From contig NZ_HE978511.1 of assembly GCF_000311725.1 (NCBI RefSeq), positions 116,610 through 180,609 of the forward strand: 64,000 nucleotides of DNA, read 5' to 3'. The DNA comes from Robertmurraya massiliosenegalensis JC6 (GTDB taxonomy: Bacteria > Bacillota > Bacilli > Bacillales > Cytobacillaceae). Below, piece by piece: positions 33,222 through 43,080 of this stretch; the stretch's first letter is position 1, and each line of letters begins with the position of its first letter. Below the pieces are notes generated by a model. The model made no database searches and was not told the origin of the DNA. It was given only the letters and a program-made list of their open reading frames with translations. The position numbers and the translations under genes are program-made.

Positions 33222-33246
33222 AAAAAAAATCTACTAAAATAGTAGA
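33222..33246 (-). terminator. Terminator after the carbamoylase gene
   Basis: On the minus strand ATCTACTA pairs with TAGTAGAT, followed by nine T residues. It splits the degradation operon before the dehydrogenase, so the last two genes may also have their own promoter. Confidence 0.85.
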
Positions 33247-33249
33247 TCA

Positions 33250-34481
33250 TTACAATGACAGCACCGTTTCCAGTAATACATTGACGCCTTTTTCACAGTC
33301 CTCCCAAGTGGTGAGTTCTTCTTCACAATGACTTTTTCCATTAATGCTTTTGACGAAAATCATCACACTCGGAAGAAAGCTTGCGAAAAACTGTGCATCA
33401 TGTCCGGCTCCACTGTCCATTCGTTTATACGGAAAACCTAAAGATTTACAAGCCTCCTCAACCTTGTCACACAATTCTTCATTAAAAAAACGGTTTGGCG
33501 ATCCCAAAGTTTTTCAGCTGTAATGGTGCAGCCTTCATGGTCAGATATTTCTGGCAAGGCTAAAATAATCTCTTCGACCTTTTGGATGATGGCTGGGTCC
33601 TTATGCCTTGCTTCCAGGGTGAAGACCACTTTATTTGGGATAACCGTATGGATATTAGGAAAAGCATTAATACGACCCATTGTAAATACTAAAGCACTAT
33701 CTAATGTACGTAGCTTTGAACGTGCTTTTACAATCATGTTCGTGGCTGCGAAAAGAGCATCCTTTCGCATATCCATCGGAGTTGTTCCGGCGTGATCTGA
33801 CTCTCCTGTGACGACAATTTCATAGCAGACCATTCCTAATACACTTTCCACAACGGCTACGGATAAGTTTTCCCGTTCCAAAATTGGACCTTGTTCAATA
33901 TGTATTTCTAAGAATGCGGTCGCTTCTTTAATCCTCGCCTCTATTTCGCCCACATAGCCTATTTTATTTAACGCTTCTTCGAAAGTGAGTCCATCTGTAT
34001 CTTTCTTTGCTAACATCTTATCCTTATCAAATTTTCCAGAGAGAACACCAGATGCCATCATCGAAGGTTCGAATCTCGCTCCCTCTTCATTTGTAATATT
34101 CATTACGACAAGTTGAGCACTCGGCTTCACATTATTCTCTTTCAATGTTCTAGCTACCTCTAAACCTGCTAAAACACCTAATGCTCCGTCAAATCTCCCG
34201 CCTTTTTTAACGGAGTCTAAATGAGAGCCAATGACGATCGGTGGCTTTGAAGGGTCCACACCTTCCATCGTTGCATAAATATTCCCCATATCATCCACCT
34301 TCACGATCATCTCGAGCTCATGACAACATTTGCAAAAATAATCTCGTGCCAATCGGTCTTCCTCTGTCAACGCTAACCTTGTAACACCTCCTCTTTCTGT
34401 TCGCCCAAAATTGGCAAATTCCTCAATTGTATTTTTTAACCGTTCTCCATTTATAAGAAGCTTTTGTTTTTCCATCTTCAT
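33250..34481 (-). pseudogene. N-carbamoyl-beta-amino acid amidohydrolase, frameshifted
   Basis: Two overlapping frames (34481-33438 and 33507-33250) make one complete M20-family amidase of about 409 aa. The first carries PIVIGSHLDSVKKGGRFDGA, NEEGARFEPSM, HIEQGPILE and ESDHAGTTPMDMRKDA; the second carries FNEELCDKVEEACKSLG, the metal ligand region DSGAGHDAQF and the C-terminus. The break is at a run of seven T (plus-strand A at 33484-33490), and eight would restore the frame (…RQTVFFNEEL). The intact enzyme would cleave carbamoyl-beta-alanine to beta-alanine, NH3 and CO2. It may be a sequencing error, a true mutation or slippage. Confidence 0.85.
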
Positions 34482-34486
34482 CCTCC

Positions 34487-34696
34487 TTATTTTTGATGCT
34501 GCTGGATTACCTTAACGGAAAAATACTTTCGCCCTTCAGCGGTTAACACATGGAGTGTCTCTCTTTCCCCCTTCCCTCGTATAAATTCGACCATCGCTCC
34601 ATACAAATTTTCCTCGACATGGGCGATTTTGTACCCTTCGTCGAATAAATAATCGATTCGACTCCGTTCCTGTAAATATTGCTGGTAATCCGACAT
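34487..34696 (-). CDS. Small protein of the pyrimidine degradation operon
   Basis: 69 aa from the ATG at 34696 after GGAGG. It opens MSDYQQYLQERSRIDYLFDE and has a beta-rich centre (GYKIAHVEENLYGAMVEFIRG). No signal peptide or membrane segment. It lies between dihydropyrimidinase and carbamoylase with very short gaps, so it is surely part of the operon. I do not know its function. Confidence 0.75.
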   Translation of the reverse strand: MSDYQQYLQERSRIDYLFDEGYKIAHVEENLYGAMVEFIRGKGERETLHVLTAEGRKYFSVKVIQQHQK

Positions 34697-34710
34697 AAAG
34701 CCTCCACCCC

Positions 34711-36129
34711 TCATAGTACGATTGAATCCACTTCCTTTACATTTTTCTCCTTCCCATATCTAACACGCTTTAAATATTTTCCAGCACCAACACGACCTAC
34801 AAATTGCTTGTTGCGAATAACAAACTCACCTCGGGATAATACAGAAACGGGCTCGCCAGTCACCTTCATCCCTTCAAATGCATTATAATCAACCGCCATA
34901 TGATGTGTATTAGCAGAAATCACACGCTCAACTGATGGATCAAAGATGACGATATCAGCATCTGCTCCAACTGCGATCGTTCCCTTTTTCGGGTACAGTC
35001 CAAAAAGCTTGGCAGCCCTAGTTGACGATAAATCAACAAATTGGTTTAAGGTGATTCTCCCTTTTGCCACCCCTTCTGAAAACAGAATACTGACTCTATC
35101 CTCAATGATCGGTCCACCATTTGGGATTAAGGAAAAATCATCTTTCCCTAACGTCTTTTGACCATTAAAATCAAAAGAACATTGATCAGATCCAATCGTT
35201 TGCAGTGTACCTGATTTCAATGCATTCCATAGCACTTCCTGATTCCATTTTTCACGTAAAGGAGGTGACCACACATATTTCGCTCCTTCAAAGCCAGTTT
35301 TTTCTAAATACGTTTGATCAAGCACTAAGTATTGGGGGCATGTTTCACCCCATATATCAACACCATTACTTCTCGCTTCAGCAATTTTTCTAGCAGCTTC
35401 AGCACAGCTCACATGAACGACGTAAAGTTGGGAATCTGCTAATGCAGTTAAAGTCCCCGCTCTACCAGTCGCTTCACCCTCTGCTTCAGGTGGCCTTGTT
35501 AACGCATGATAAATCGGCTCCGTGTTCCCTTCTGATAACGCTTTTTTGACTAAATAATCGATCACATCACCATTTTCAGCATGGACCATCACAAGTGCCC
35601 CAAGCTCTTTTCCAGCAATCAAGGTTCGGAATAATGTTTCATCATCGGCTTGAAAGACATTTTTATAGGCCATAAAAACTTTAAAGGAAGTAATTCCTTC
35701 CTTCTCCATTATTTTAGGGAGTTCATTTAAGACTTCCTCATTGGTTTCGACAATTTGAAGGTGAAAACTATAATCAATTACCGCTTTGCCCTCGGATTTT
35801 GCATGCCATGTATCAATCGCACTTTGCAAAGTCTTCCCTTTACTCGTTAAACAGAAATCAATGACCGTTGTTGTCCCCCCAAAAGCAGCTGCTATCGTAC
35901 CCGTTTCAAAGTCATCCTTCGTGACCGTACCTCCAAAGGGCATGTCGAGATGGGTATGTGGATCGATTCCTCCTGGAAAAAGATAACAACCATCTGCATT
36001 GATTACTTCTGCACCGTCTGTTGAAAGATTCATTCCAATTTGTGTAATGACTCCATTTTCCATACATATATCTGCTTCATATGTATCACTGGCCGTTACG
36101 ATAATGCCATTTGTAATGATTTTCTTCAT
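34711..36129 (-). CDS. Dihydropyrimidinase
   Basis: 472 aa amidohydrolase. The metal ligands are in GGIDPHTHLDMPFGG (about 53-67), the carbamylated Lys in SFKVFMAYK (about 148-156), and His residues in MVHAENG and VVHVSCAEA. The product is an N-carbamoyl-beta-amino acid. Its place between PreTA and the carbamoylase favours dihydropyrimidinase over a general hydantoinase. Spacing and the shared strand show one operon. Confidence 0.93.
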   Translation of the reverse strand: MKKIITNGIIVTASDTYEADICMENGVITQIGMNLSTDGAEVINADGCYLFPGGIDPHTHLDMPFGGTVTKDDFETGTIAAAFGGTTTVIDFCLTSKGKTLQSAIDTWHAKSEGKAVIDYSFHLQIVETNEEVLNELPKIMEKEGITSFKVFMAYKNVFQADDETLFRTLIAGKELGALVMVHAENGDVIDYLVKKALSEGNTEPIYHALTRPPEAEGEATGRAGTLTALADSQLYVVHVSCAEAARKIAEARSNGVDIWGETCPQYLVLDQTYLEKTGFEGAKYVWSPPLREKWNQEVLWNALKSGTLQTIGSDQCSFDFNGQKTLGKDDFSLIPNGGPIIEDRVSILFSEGVAKGRITLNQFVDLSSTRAAKLFGLYPKKGTIAVGADADIVIFDPSVERVISANTHHMAVDYNAFEGMKVTGEPVSVLSRGEFVIRNKQFVGRVGAGKYLKRVRYGKEKNVKEVDSIVL

Positions 36130-36148
36130 TTCTTTCCCTCCTAAAAAA

Positions 36149-37432
36149 TTATTTCACTACATCTATCTGACATGCTATAGATCCAAGTGTTGCTTGTCGT
36201 TCATTCCAAGTCATGGGTGGAAGCTGACTCGGTAATTCCACCATATCAATCGCACCGTCTACAGGACAGACGATGGAGCATAAATTACAACCTACACAAT
36301 CCTCTTCTCGCACTTTTAAACTAGGGGTTCCTGACTGATCCGTAAGCCGATCAATACATTGGTGAGATGTATCTTCACAGGCGATATGGCACTTATTACA
36401 ATTAATACAAACATCATTGTTAATTCGCGCAACCACTTTATAATTTAGGTCGAGATCGCCCCAATCAGAATATTTCGGAACGGCTTTACCAACTAGGTCT
36501 TGTACAGAAGCAATCCCTTTTTCATCTAAATAGTGATTCAGCCCATCTATCATATCTTCAACAATCCGAAAGCCATGATGCATGGCAGCGGTACAGACTT
36601 GGACGCCAGTCGCACCCATAAGCATGAACTCGATTGCATTTTCCCAGTTTGATATTCCACCTATGCCAGAAATCGGGACATTAATTCTTGGATTTCTCGC
36701 ACATTCGCCGACCATATGAAGGGCAATTGGTTTCACAGCTGGTCCACAGTAGCCTCCATGAGCGCCTTTTCCTGCGACATGGGGAATCGTATTCCAAGAA
36801 TGAATATCAACACCAGCTAAACTATTAATCGTATTGATCATGCTGATCGCATCCGCTCCACCTTGACATGCTGCTTCAGCGGTTGCTGTGATGTCCGTTA
36901 TATTTGGAGTGAGCTTGACGATGACAGGTGTTTTGGCGACTTCCTTGACCCAATAGGTTTGCTTTTCTACAAGCTCAGGTACTTGCCCAGAAGCCGCACC
37001 CATTCCCCGTTCTGCCATTCCATGGGGACAACCAAAGTTTAATTCGAGTCCATCAACGCCAATTGCTTCGACTTTTTTTACAATCTCATGCCATTTTTCC
37101 TGCTTTGGTTCTACCATGAGTGAGACAATAATTGCGTGATTAGGGAATCTTTTCTTTGTTTCATAGATTTCCTTTAAATTTACTTCAAGCGGTCGATCTG
37201 TTATTAATTCAATATTGTTAAAGCCAGCAACCCTTTGCCCATTAAAGCTTACCGCAGCAAATCGCGAAGACGTATTGATAATAGGGTCTCCCAGTGTTTT
37301 CCATACTGCACCTCCCCAGCCAGCCTCAAAAGCACGTTGGACCTGGTATCCTGAATTCGTTGGAGGTGCCGAGGCAAGCCAAAAAGGATTCGGGGATTTA
37401 ATACCTGCTAAATTTATCTGTAAATCTGCCAT
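36149..37432 (-). CDS. preA: NAD-dependent dihydropyrimidine dehydrogenase subunit PreA
   Basis: 427 aa from the ATG at 37432, 6 bases after AGGAGG. Residues ~1-310 are an FMN barrel of the dihydroorotate/dihydropyrimidine dehydrogenase type (NPFWLASAPPTNSGYQ, ELNFGCPHGMAERGMGAASG with catalytic Cys, VPISGIGGISNWENAIEFML). The C-terminus has two [4Fe-4S] clusters (CINCNKCHIAC; CVGCNLCSIVCPVDG). It catalyses uracil/thymine to dihydro forms with PreT. Confidence 0.94.
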   Translation of the reverse strand: MADLQINLAGIKSPNPFWLASAPPTNSGYQVQRAFEAGWGGAVWKTLGDPIINTSSRFAAVSFNGQRVAGFNNIELITDRPLEVNLKEIYETKKRFPNHAIIVSLMVEPKQEKWHEIVKKVEAIGVDGLELNFGCPHGMAERGMGAASGQVPELVEKQTYWVKEVAKTPVIVKLTPNITDITATAEAACQGGADAISMINTINSLAGVDIHSWNTIPHVAGKGAHGGYCGPAVKPIALHMVGECARNPRINVPISGIGGISNWENAIEFMLMGATGVQVCTAAMHHGFRIVEDMIDGLNHYLDEKGIASVQDLVGKAVPKYSDWGDLDLNYKVVARINNDVCINCNKCHIACEDTSHQCIDRLTDQSGTPSLKVREEDCVGCNLCSIVCPVDGAIDMVELPSQLPPMTWNERQATLGSIACQIDVVK

Positions 37433-37456
37433 TATAAACCTCCTATCCATTTATTC

Positions 37457-38821
37457 TCAAACTGTTTCCATCACGGGACTTAATATCTTATGCATCGCAT
37501 AAGCACTTTCCTTTCCCTGTTGAGCAGCCGAAACAACCATCGCTTCACCTTGCCCTTTACCAAAAATGACATCCCCACAAGCAAAAACTTTCTCATTGGA
37601 TGTCTGGTACGTGTCGGGATTAATGTTCACAACTCCTCCATCATGGGCAATCTTAAATTGCTCGATCAATTCAATATACCTCGATTGGCCAATCGCCTTA
37701 ATGACTACATCCACATCAAGGATAAATTCAGAACCACCAATTTGAACTGGTCGACGTCTTCCATCTTTGTCTGGTTCTCCTAAGGTCATCTTTATACACT
37801 CCAGTCCAGTCACCTGCCCTTTTTCATTTCCGAACACTTTCGATGGAGTCGTGAGCCAGCGGAATTCAACACCATCTTGTTTCGCAAATTCATATTCAAA
37901 ATCATAAGCACTCATTTCCTCAATTGTACGGCGATAAACGATTTTTACATTTTCAGCACCCATACGTACGGAACAAGTGGCCGCATCAATTGCTGTGTTT
38001 CCAGCTCCAATAACGACTACCTTTTTCCCTACAAGCCAATCTGAAATAGGCTTTATTTTTGTTTCTTTTACAAAATCAATAGCATCATACACTCCATCCA
38101 ATTCCTCTCCATCTATCTCCAAATCAGGAACATTTGCCATTCCGATCGATAATAGAGTGGAATCGTAATTCATAAGTAGTTCTTCTACAGGAACGTCCGT
38201 ACCTACTCTTGTATTGGTCCTGATTTCAACATCCAAGCTTTCAATTTGTTTGACCTCCCAATAAGAAACGGACTGGGGAAGCCTGAAGGAAACAATTCCA
38301 TACATATTTAATCCACCAGCCTTTTCCTCTGCTTCAAAAATGGTTACTTCATATCCAAGTAGGGCGAGTTCTCTAGCTGCGGATAAGCCAGCTGGACCTC
38401 CCCCTACAATGGCAATTGATTTGCCGTTTTTCTTTCCTTGCTTAAACAGTTGTTGTTGATTTTGAATAGCCCAATCGGTCGCATAACGTTGAAGACTCCC
38501 AATCATAATCGGCTTCGTTGCATGATTTAACACACATGCCCCCTCACATAATTCTTCTGTTGGGCAGACACGAGCACAGCTCGCTCCAACAGGATTTGCC
38601 AACATAATCGTTTTTGCAGAACCCCTTAAATTACCAGAGGCAATTTTTTTTATAAAAGCAGGGATATCTATCCCTGTCGGACAGGCTTGAATACAAGGAG
38701 CATCATAGCAATAGAGGCAACGATTTGCTTCTTCTATTGCTTCTGTACTTGATAGTCCCGGACTAACCTCTTCAAAGTTTGCGGCTAAATCTTCATATGA
38801 CATTCTTTTTAGACTACACAA
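37457..38821 (-). CDS. preT: NAD-dependent dihydropyrimidine dehydrogenase subunit PreT
   Basis: 454 aa, TTG start at 38821 eight bases after GGAGG. N-terminal Fe-S binding Cys clusters (CLYCYDAPCIQACPTG; CARVCPTEELCEGAC) precede two nucleotide-binding sites (SIAIVGGGPAGLSAARELA, FAD; VVVIGAGNTAIDAATCSVRMG, NAD). It is a glutamate-synthase small-subunit-like oxidoreductase that passes electrons from NAD(P)H to PreA. It is the first gene of the operon. Confidence 0.93.
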   Translation of the reverse strand: MCSLKRMSYEDLAANFEEVSPGLSSTEAIEEANRCLYCYDAPCIQACPTGIDIPAFIKKIASGNLRGSAKTIMLANPVGASCARVCPTEELCEGACVLNHATKPIMIGSLQRYATDWAIQNQQQLFKQGKKNGKSIAIVGGGPAGLSAARELALLGYEVTIFEAEEKAGGLNMYGIVSFRLPQSVSYWEVKQIESLDVEIRTNTRVGTDVPVEELLMNYDSTLLSIGMANVPDLEIDGEELDGVYDAIDFVKETKIKPISDWLVGKKVVVIGAGNTAIDAATCSVRMGAENVKIVYRRTIEEMSAYDFEYEFAKQDGVEFRWLTTPSKVFGNEKGQVTGLECIKMTLGEPDKDGRRRPVQIGGSEFILDVDVVIKAIGQSRYIELIEQFKIAHDGGVVNINPDTYQTSNEKVFACGDVIFGKGQGEAMVVSAAQQGKESAYAMHKILSPVMETV

Positions 38822-38921
38822 ATCTCCGTCCTCCTTTTTGTAGAAAATTTATATTTTTCTGATAATTAGTATTATAGAGACAGAACATTTTTGCTTCAAT
38901 GGACATAATGTAAAATCCTAT

Positions 38922-40556
38922 CTAAAGAATTGCTTTAAGATTCACGCCCTTTTTATCATTCGTATTTAAATATTGATAAGCATAAAGAGCGAACTCAATG
39001 GCCGTTCGTTTAGAAGGCACCATAAAATCAGCACCGAGCAGATCCTTTAACTTATCAAGACGATGATATAAGGTTTGCCGTACGACAAAGAGTTTTTTTG
39101 CCGCCACTTTTTTAGATCCATTTGACTCTAAAAAAACAGCCAATGTTTTTAAAAGTTCGCTATTATGATTTTTGTCATGCTCAATAACCTCACCAATGTA
39201 TTCGAACATATAATCTTCTAACTGTCCGTATTTGTCCATCGAGGACACAAGACGAAAAATATGTAAGTTCTCGTAGAAAATTTCAGTTGTCATCTGTAAC
39301 TTGTTCTGTATTTTTAGGGATTCCTTAGCTGTTTGAAAGCTTTCTGAAAGGCGATGAAGTTTCGTTGTGTATTTGCCAACTCCAAATGTAGGGGATGTAT
39401 GTTTAAATAAATCTGTTTGAAGGATTTGATTAATAGCCTGACTGGTTCGATTTTTCCAATGTTCGTCTCTAAGATTTAATAGGATGAAATACAATTCCTT
39501 CTGTTCATCCACTGTATATAGATACAAACCAGAGTTCTGAAAAATATTTCGAAAAATCGTTTTATAGTAAGAATAGGTTGATTCATCTATGCTTTCACTT
39601 AACTCACATACACAAACGGTCGCACCTATTGGCGTAACAGCTGGTGTGATCGTTTGCAGTTTTTTATCAATTTGTTCTGTTGAAAGCTCTCCGTCCAACC
39701 ATTCTTTAATCCACTGTATCTCCTTATATTTATTCTGCTCTTCCACATAGAAAATACGTAATAAGTCTTGAGAAATAGCCGTTGCACAGCGGTCTAAAAC
39801 GACTAAATCAACTTCACTTATGACTTTATCCTGTGGAAAAATAATTAGTTCTGCAAATTTATGGCCAAGCGTTTGAATCGATTGACCTGCATAGACACCA
39901 CTAGGAATTTGAAACTGTTTATTTTGATTTACGATTCGTTCTTTTTTGTGGGATTCGACTAACTTTAAATAATATTCTTGTTCCATTTTCCTTAAAACTG
40001 GTGCAAAAATGACTTCGTCTCTATTTTTCGAAAGATAAACCACTTGTACGTTCAAATGTTCATATAATAGATTTAATACTCGCTTAAAGGCGTTCGGTAA
40101 TAGTAATGTCTGGTTAAGCTTTCTCGAAAACTCTTCTAAATCAGTAAGAATTTTATATTGATTATTCATCAGGCACATATTTATAGATTGAGTAATGTCG
40201 ATAAACTTCACTTCACGATGAAAGATAATAATCGGAAAATGATGCTCATTCGCTAACTCAATCATTTCAGAAGAAATTTCATGCCTATATTTACAAAGCT
40301 CTACACATAGCCCTGATGCTCCTTCATCAATTAATTGTTGTAAATAATCGATTTCTTTTTCAGGAGAATCCCAGCTTACCCCAGTTGAAAGGATTAATTC
40401 ATTACCGTTCAATAGGGAGCCTATTTCTGGTACGTCCATCACATGAACCCATCTTACAACCCGTTCCAATCCTTGTTCACCAGCAATCACTGATGCTTTT
40501 GAAAAACAAGGGGTCTCCAACAATTGGCGAATAGTTAAAGCAAGTGTCCCCATCAT
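38922..40556 (-). CDS. PucR-family transcriptional regulator
   Basis: 544 aa, ATG after AGGAGG. The N-terminal PucR domain (~8-130: VRWVHVMDVPEIGSLLNGNELILSTG), a central GGDEF-like part (~290-400) and the C-terminal PucR HTH (~475-530: TLAVFLESNGSKKVAAKKLFVVRQTLYHRLDKL) are all present. PucR proteins activate purine and other nitrogen-compound catabolism genes. Directly upstream of preT on the same strand, it is the likely regulator of the pyrimidine cluster. Confidence 0.9.
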   Translation of the reverse strand: MMGTLALTIRQLLETPCFSKASVIAGEQGLERVVRWVHVMDVPEIGSLLNGNELILSTGVSWDSPEKEIDYLQQLIDEGASGLCVELCKYRHEISSEMIELANEHHFPIIIFHREVKFIDITQSINMCLMNNQYKILTDLEEFSRKLNQTLLLPNAFKRVLNLLYEHLNVQVVYLSKNRDEVIFAPVLRKMEQEYYLKLVESHKKERIVNQNKQFQIPSGVYAGQSIQTLGHKFAELIIFPQDKVISEVDLVVLDRCATAISQDLLRIFYVEEQNKYKEIQWIKEWLDGELSTEQIDKKLQTITPAVTPIGATVCVCELSESIDESTYSYYKTIFRNIFQNSGLYLYTVDEQKELYFILLNLRDEHWKNRTSQAINQILQTDLFKHTSPTFGVGKYTTKLHRLSESFQTAKESLKIQNKLQMTTEIFYENLHIFRLVSSMDKYGQLEDYMFEYIGEVIEHDKNHNSELLKTLAVFLESNGSKKVAAKKLFVVRQTLYHRLDKLKDLLGADFMVPSKRTAIEFALYAYQYLNTNDKKGVNLKAIL

Positions 40557-40679
40557 TTAACCTCCTTCTTACAAACTAACTTAATGTTAGTAAAGGTAAC
40601 ATACTTTTTTTTACTCTTCTATACTATTGTTAGATTTTCTACCTTTATTTTTTGGCGTATGTTTCATGTTGAAAGAAGA

Positions 40680-40870
40680 AAAACCTAGGGCGCCTTGATC
40701 ATCGCCGTATTAACACATAGAGCCAGTTCTTTCGATAAAGGAAACCTACGGTGCAAGCATTCTCCACTTGACTTATCATAGGGAGAGGTCATCAAATTTG
40801 TGAGGTTATGGCAGCTTACTCTAGACATAGATCCACTCAGTCATAAAGTTAGACACAACTGTGAATTCAA
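40680..40870. other. Unexplained non-coding block, possible mobile-element remnant
   Basis: About 190 bp that is richer in GC than the flanks, with sharply defined edges in composition and short inverted blocks (CCTAGGGCGCC, CATCGCCG). There is no open frame with a ribosome site. The minus strand contains AAGAACTGGCTCTATG, reminiscent of part of an S-box, but the other S-box blocks are missing. It looks like a non-coding end of a mobile element or a structured RNA. I cannot identify it. Confidence 0.35.
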
Positions 40871-40884
40871 TGATTTCCTATAAC

Positions 40885-40932
40885 AAAAAAAGGATTACAA
40901 TCCTTTTTTATATGAATTGTAATCCTTTTTAT
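40885..40932 (-). terminator. Terminator of the HemAT gene
   Basis: AAAGGATTACAAT pairs with ATTGTAATCCTTT around a T-rich loop. T-runs are present on both strands. Confidence 0.85.
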
Positions 40933-42231
40933 TTATCCTATTTTCGAAACTTGATTAAGTTTCTCAGCAGATGCTGCGACATACTCAGTCGCTTCACCTA
41001 TTTCTTCCATCACTTTGACGAGTTCTTCCATCCGTTCATCCATGATGCCGAGATTATTCTCATTTTCCTCGATGGAATGACTGATCGTTTGGAATGTTTC
41101 ATTTGTATTATTAGAAGACTGCGATCCTTTTTGGACTGTCGCTTCCACTCTCGTTAGCACTTCCGTTACATTACCCGTAAAAGTTTGGGAATCTACCACT
41201 AATTGTTGGATGTTTCCAATCGAATTTTTCGTTTGCTCTGCCAGTTTTTTAACTTCTTGGGAGACGACAGCAAAGCCTTTTCCATGTTCTCCTGCACGTG
41301 CTGCTTCAATGGCTGAATTTAAGGCTAAAAGATTCGTTTGATCGGCAATCGCATGAACGATTTCAACCACTTTGCTTATTTTTTCTGATGAGTCTTCCAA
41401 TTGTTGGACCGTTTCTCTCATCGATTGCGTATCATTTTCTATCTCTTTCATACTACTAACAAGTGTAGTGAGCAACTCCTGACCATCTTGTACCTCTTCG
41501 CGTATCTTTTTCGCTTTATCATAGCTATCTACAACTAATTGACTGACATCATGACTACTTGATATGAGTGACTCTACGGAAGCATTGGTTTCTTCTGAAA
41601 CCGTAATTAGACCATCACTCACTTCTAAAATACGTTGTTGTAAATCCTTTTGTCCTTCTAAAAAAGTAGACTCAAGTTTTTGATCATTTTCTTGATTATA
41701 TGCTTCGAGAACTAACTGTTGTTCTAAGCTCAATAATTTTGTAATGGCACCCCAAGTCTTCTTGAACTCGTCTTTCTCTGTCATATGTTCAAAGATGACA
41801 TGAAATAATGAATGCTGCAAGTTTTGAAAAGCCCCCATATACCATGACGGGTTGAGACCAATTCGATAGTGCACCTTCGCCACGACAAGACGATTTTGAA
41901 TAAATGGTTCATCGATCATCCCGTTAAATAGTTCAACAAGATGGACATGTAGCGTCTTCCTTAATCGCTCAATACTACTATTAGTTTCAATGATGTGCTT
42001 TAACTCTTCTACTTGTAAAATAGTCTTATAAAATTCGTCTACGAGGGTTTCAATATGGCCTTCCACCAAAGGCTTCACATATGCGATCAAATATAAATCT
42101 TCTTTCGTTAACTGGAGCATTTTCACCTTTTGATTAACGAGTGGATGAGAAACGATTATTCGCTCCGAAATAGGTTCTTCATTTCGCCAACTCTTCTTTT
42201 TTCCTGCTTTTCCCCTATGATGTCTAAACAT
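40933..42231 (-). CDS. hemAT: Heme-based aerotactic transducer HemAT
   Basis: 432 aa from the ATG at 42231 after GGAGG. The N-terminal ~190 residues are a globin-coupled sensor ([26 protein letters not shown], proximal His region [22 protein letters not shown]). The C-terminal half is a chemoreceptor signalling domain with the conserved hairpin tip [27 protein letters not shown]. There is no membrane segment. It senses O2 through heme and signals to CheA. Confidence 0.93.
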   Translation of the reverse strand: MFRHHRGKAGKKKSWRNEEPISERIIVSHPLVNQKVKMLQLTKEDLYLIAYVKPLVEGHIETLVDEFYKTILQVEELKHIIETNSSIERLRKTLHVHLVELFNGMIDEPFIQNRLVVAKVHYRIGLNPSWYMGAFQNLQHSLFHVIFEHMTEKDEFKKTWGAITKLLSLEQQLVLEAYNQENDQKLESTFLEGQKDLQQRILEVSDGLITVSEETNASVESLISSSHDVSQLVVDSYDKAKKIREEVQDGQELLTTLVSSMKEIENDTQSMRETVQQLEDSSEKISKVVEIVHAIADQTNLLALNSAIEAARAGEHGKGFAVVSQEVKKLAEQTKNSIGNIQQLVVDSQTFTGNVTEVLTRVEATVQKGSQSSNNTNETFQTISHSIEENENNLGIMDERMEELVKVMEEIGEATEYVAASAEKLNQVSKIG

Positions 42232-42450
42232 GTTATTCTCCTCCAATTTATCTCCATATTAATCTCTCTCTATATATAAAATATTTAGTTGTATACACCA
42301 TCATACTACGACTTCAAACAAAATAATATTAAAAAATGATTCGAAAGTACTATATTTTTTACTCCATATTATGTAAGCGTTCTTATTTGTCTTCATAAAA
42401 TAAGAGGCCTCCAATTTGTCAGTTAATCTGAGTCCATTGGAAACCTCTAG

Positions 42451-42615
42451 TTATTTTTTTAAACATTGTTGTTTATATATTAATTGATCCAGCTGTTGAC
42501 TGAATTTTATTGTTTCTGAATTTAAAAGGCCTTTACGATGCCCAGAAATAACCATTTTTGTTCTTAGCATTTCAATATCTTTGAATAATTCTCTTTTATT
42601 GTTCTCTATCTTCAC
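42451..42615 (-). CDS. Spo0E-like aspartyl-phosphate phosphatase
   Basis: 54 aa from the GTG at 42615, 8 bases after GGGAGG; the longer frame to 42681 puts this site inside the gene. ELFKDIEMLRTKMVISGHRKG...ETIKFSQQLDQLI matches the Spo0E family, with the SQ-x-LD core kept. It likely dephosphorylates Spo0A~P and so restrains sporulation. It is upstream of hemAT and has its own ribosome site. Confidence 0.82.
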   Translation of the reverse strand: MKIENNKRELFKDIEMLRTKMVISGHRKGLLNSETIKFSQQLDQLIYKQQCLKK

Positions 42616-42794
42616 TAACAAATCCTCCCAAATTAATCCCGCTATATAGTGATTATGCCCTAAGAATGTAAAAAACAACATTATTTTGTCATATTACTTT
42701 ACACAGTATTTACATATTTCCTATATATACCATTGAATATTGCTCTTATGAAAAGGCAAATCTAGCAATAGTAAACTTGAAAAAGGATGAGTAT

Positions 42795-43019
42795 ATGAAT
42801 AAGAATGATATACAAGAGATCTTTCAACGATGTTCACTAGGAAAATTAGGTGATTCTCTTTCTTATAAACTCTGGATAAAAGGATTTGATGCAGAAGAAG
42901 AATTACTTGAGGATTTCTTGCTTACTTATGAAATTGGTGATGATCAATCATTACGACTAGAAGAGTTTCTATTTCATTTCCAAATTTTCACGAAGGTAAG
43001 AAATAGCTTCAGCAATTAA
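42795..43019 (+). CDS. 74-aa acidic protein of unknown function
   Basis: From the ATG at 42795 after AAAGGATG. It opens MNKNDIQEIFQRCSLGKLGD and is acidic (FDAEEELLEDFLLTYEIGDD). No membrane segment or known motif. Its last ~50 bases overlap, on the other strand, the possible extension of the membrane protein at 43078, so at least one of the two ends is uncertain. Confidence 0.5.
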   Translation: MNKNDIQEIFQRCSLGKLGDSLSYKLWIKGFDAEEELLEDFLLTYEIGDDQSLRLEEFLFHFQIFTKVRNSFSN

Positions 43020-43080
43020 ATAATTCGGATGGCTCGTCCAATTGTACCATCGGCGAGACATCCAGTCTTTAATCGTATCA
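42969..43080 (-). pseudogene. Possible frameshifted C-terminal end of the neighbouring membrane protein
   Basis: In another frame immediately after the stop of the CBO0543-type gene a protein-like stretch runs FFVDTIKDWMSRRWYNW then SHPNYLIAEAISYLREN. Removing one T from the five-T run near 43087 would join it to the gene upstream as one frame. It may be a real frameshift or simply an unrelated open frame. Confidence 0.35.

Noticed and set aside
40680-40870. Second S-box riboswitch
   Set aside because: Only AACTGGCTCTATG fits; the CAGCAACC and GGTGC-CAA-CC blocks and the closing P1 stem are missing.
42372-42385. CcpA cre site upstream of hemAT
   Set aside because: TGTAAGCGTTCTTA matches only 12 of 14 positions with the conserved C lost; a similar weak match is at 51255-51268. 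Both are expected by chance in 64 kb.
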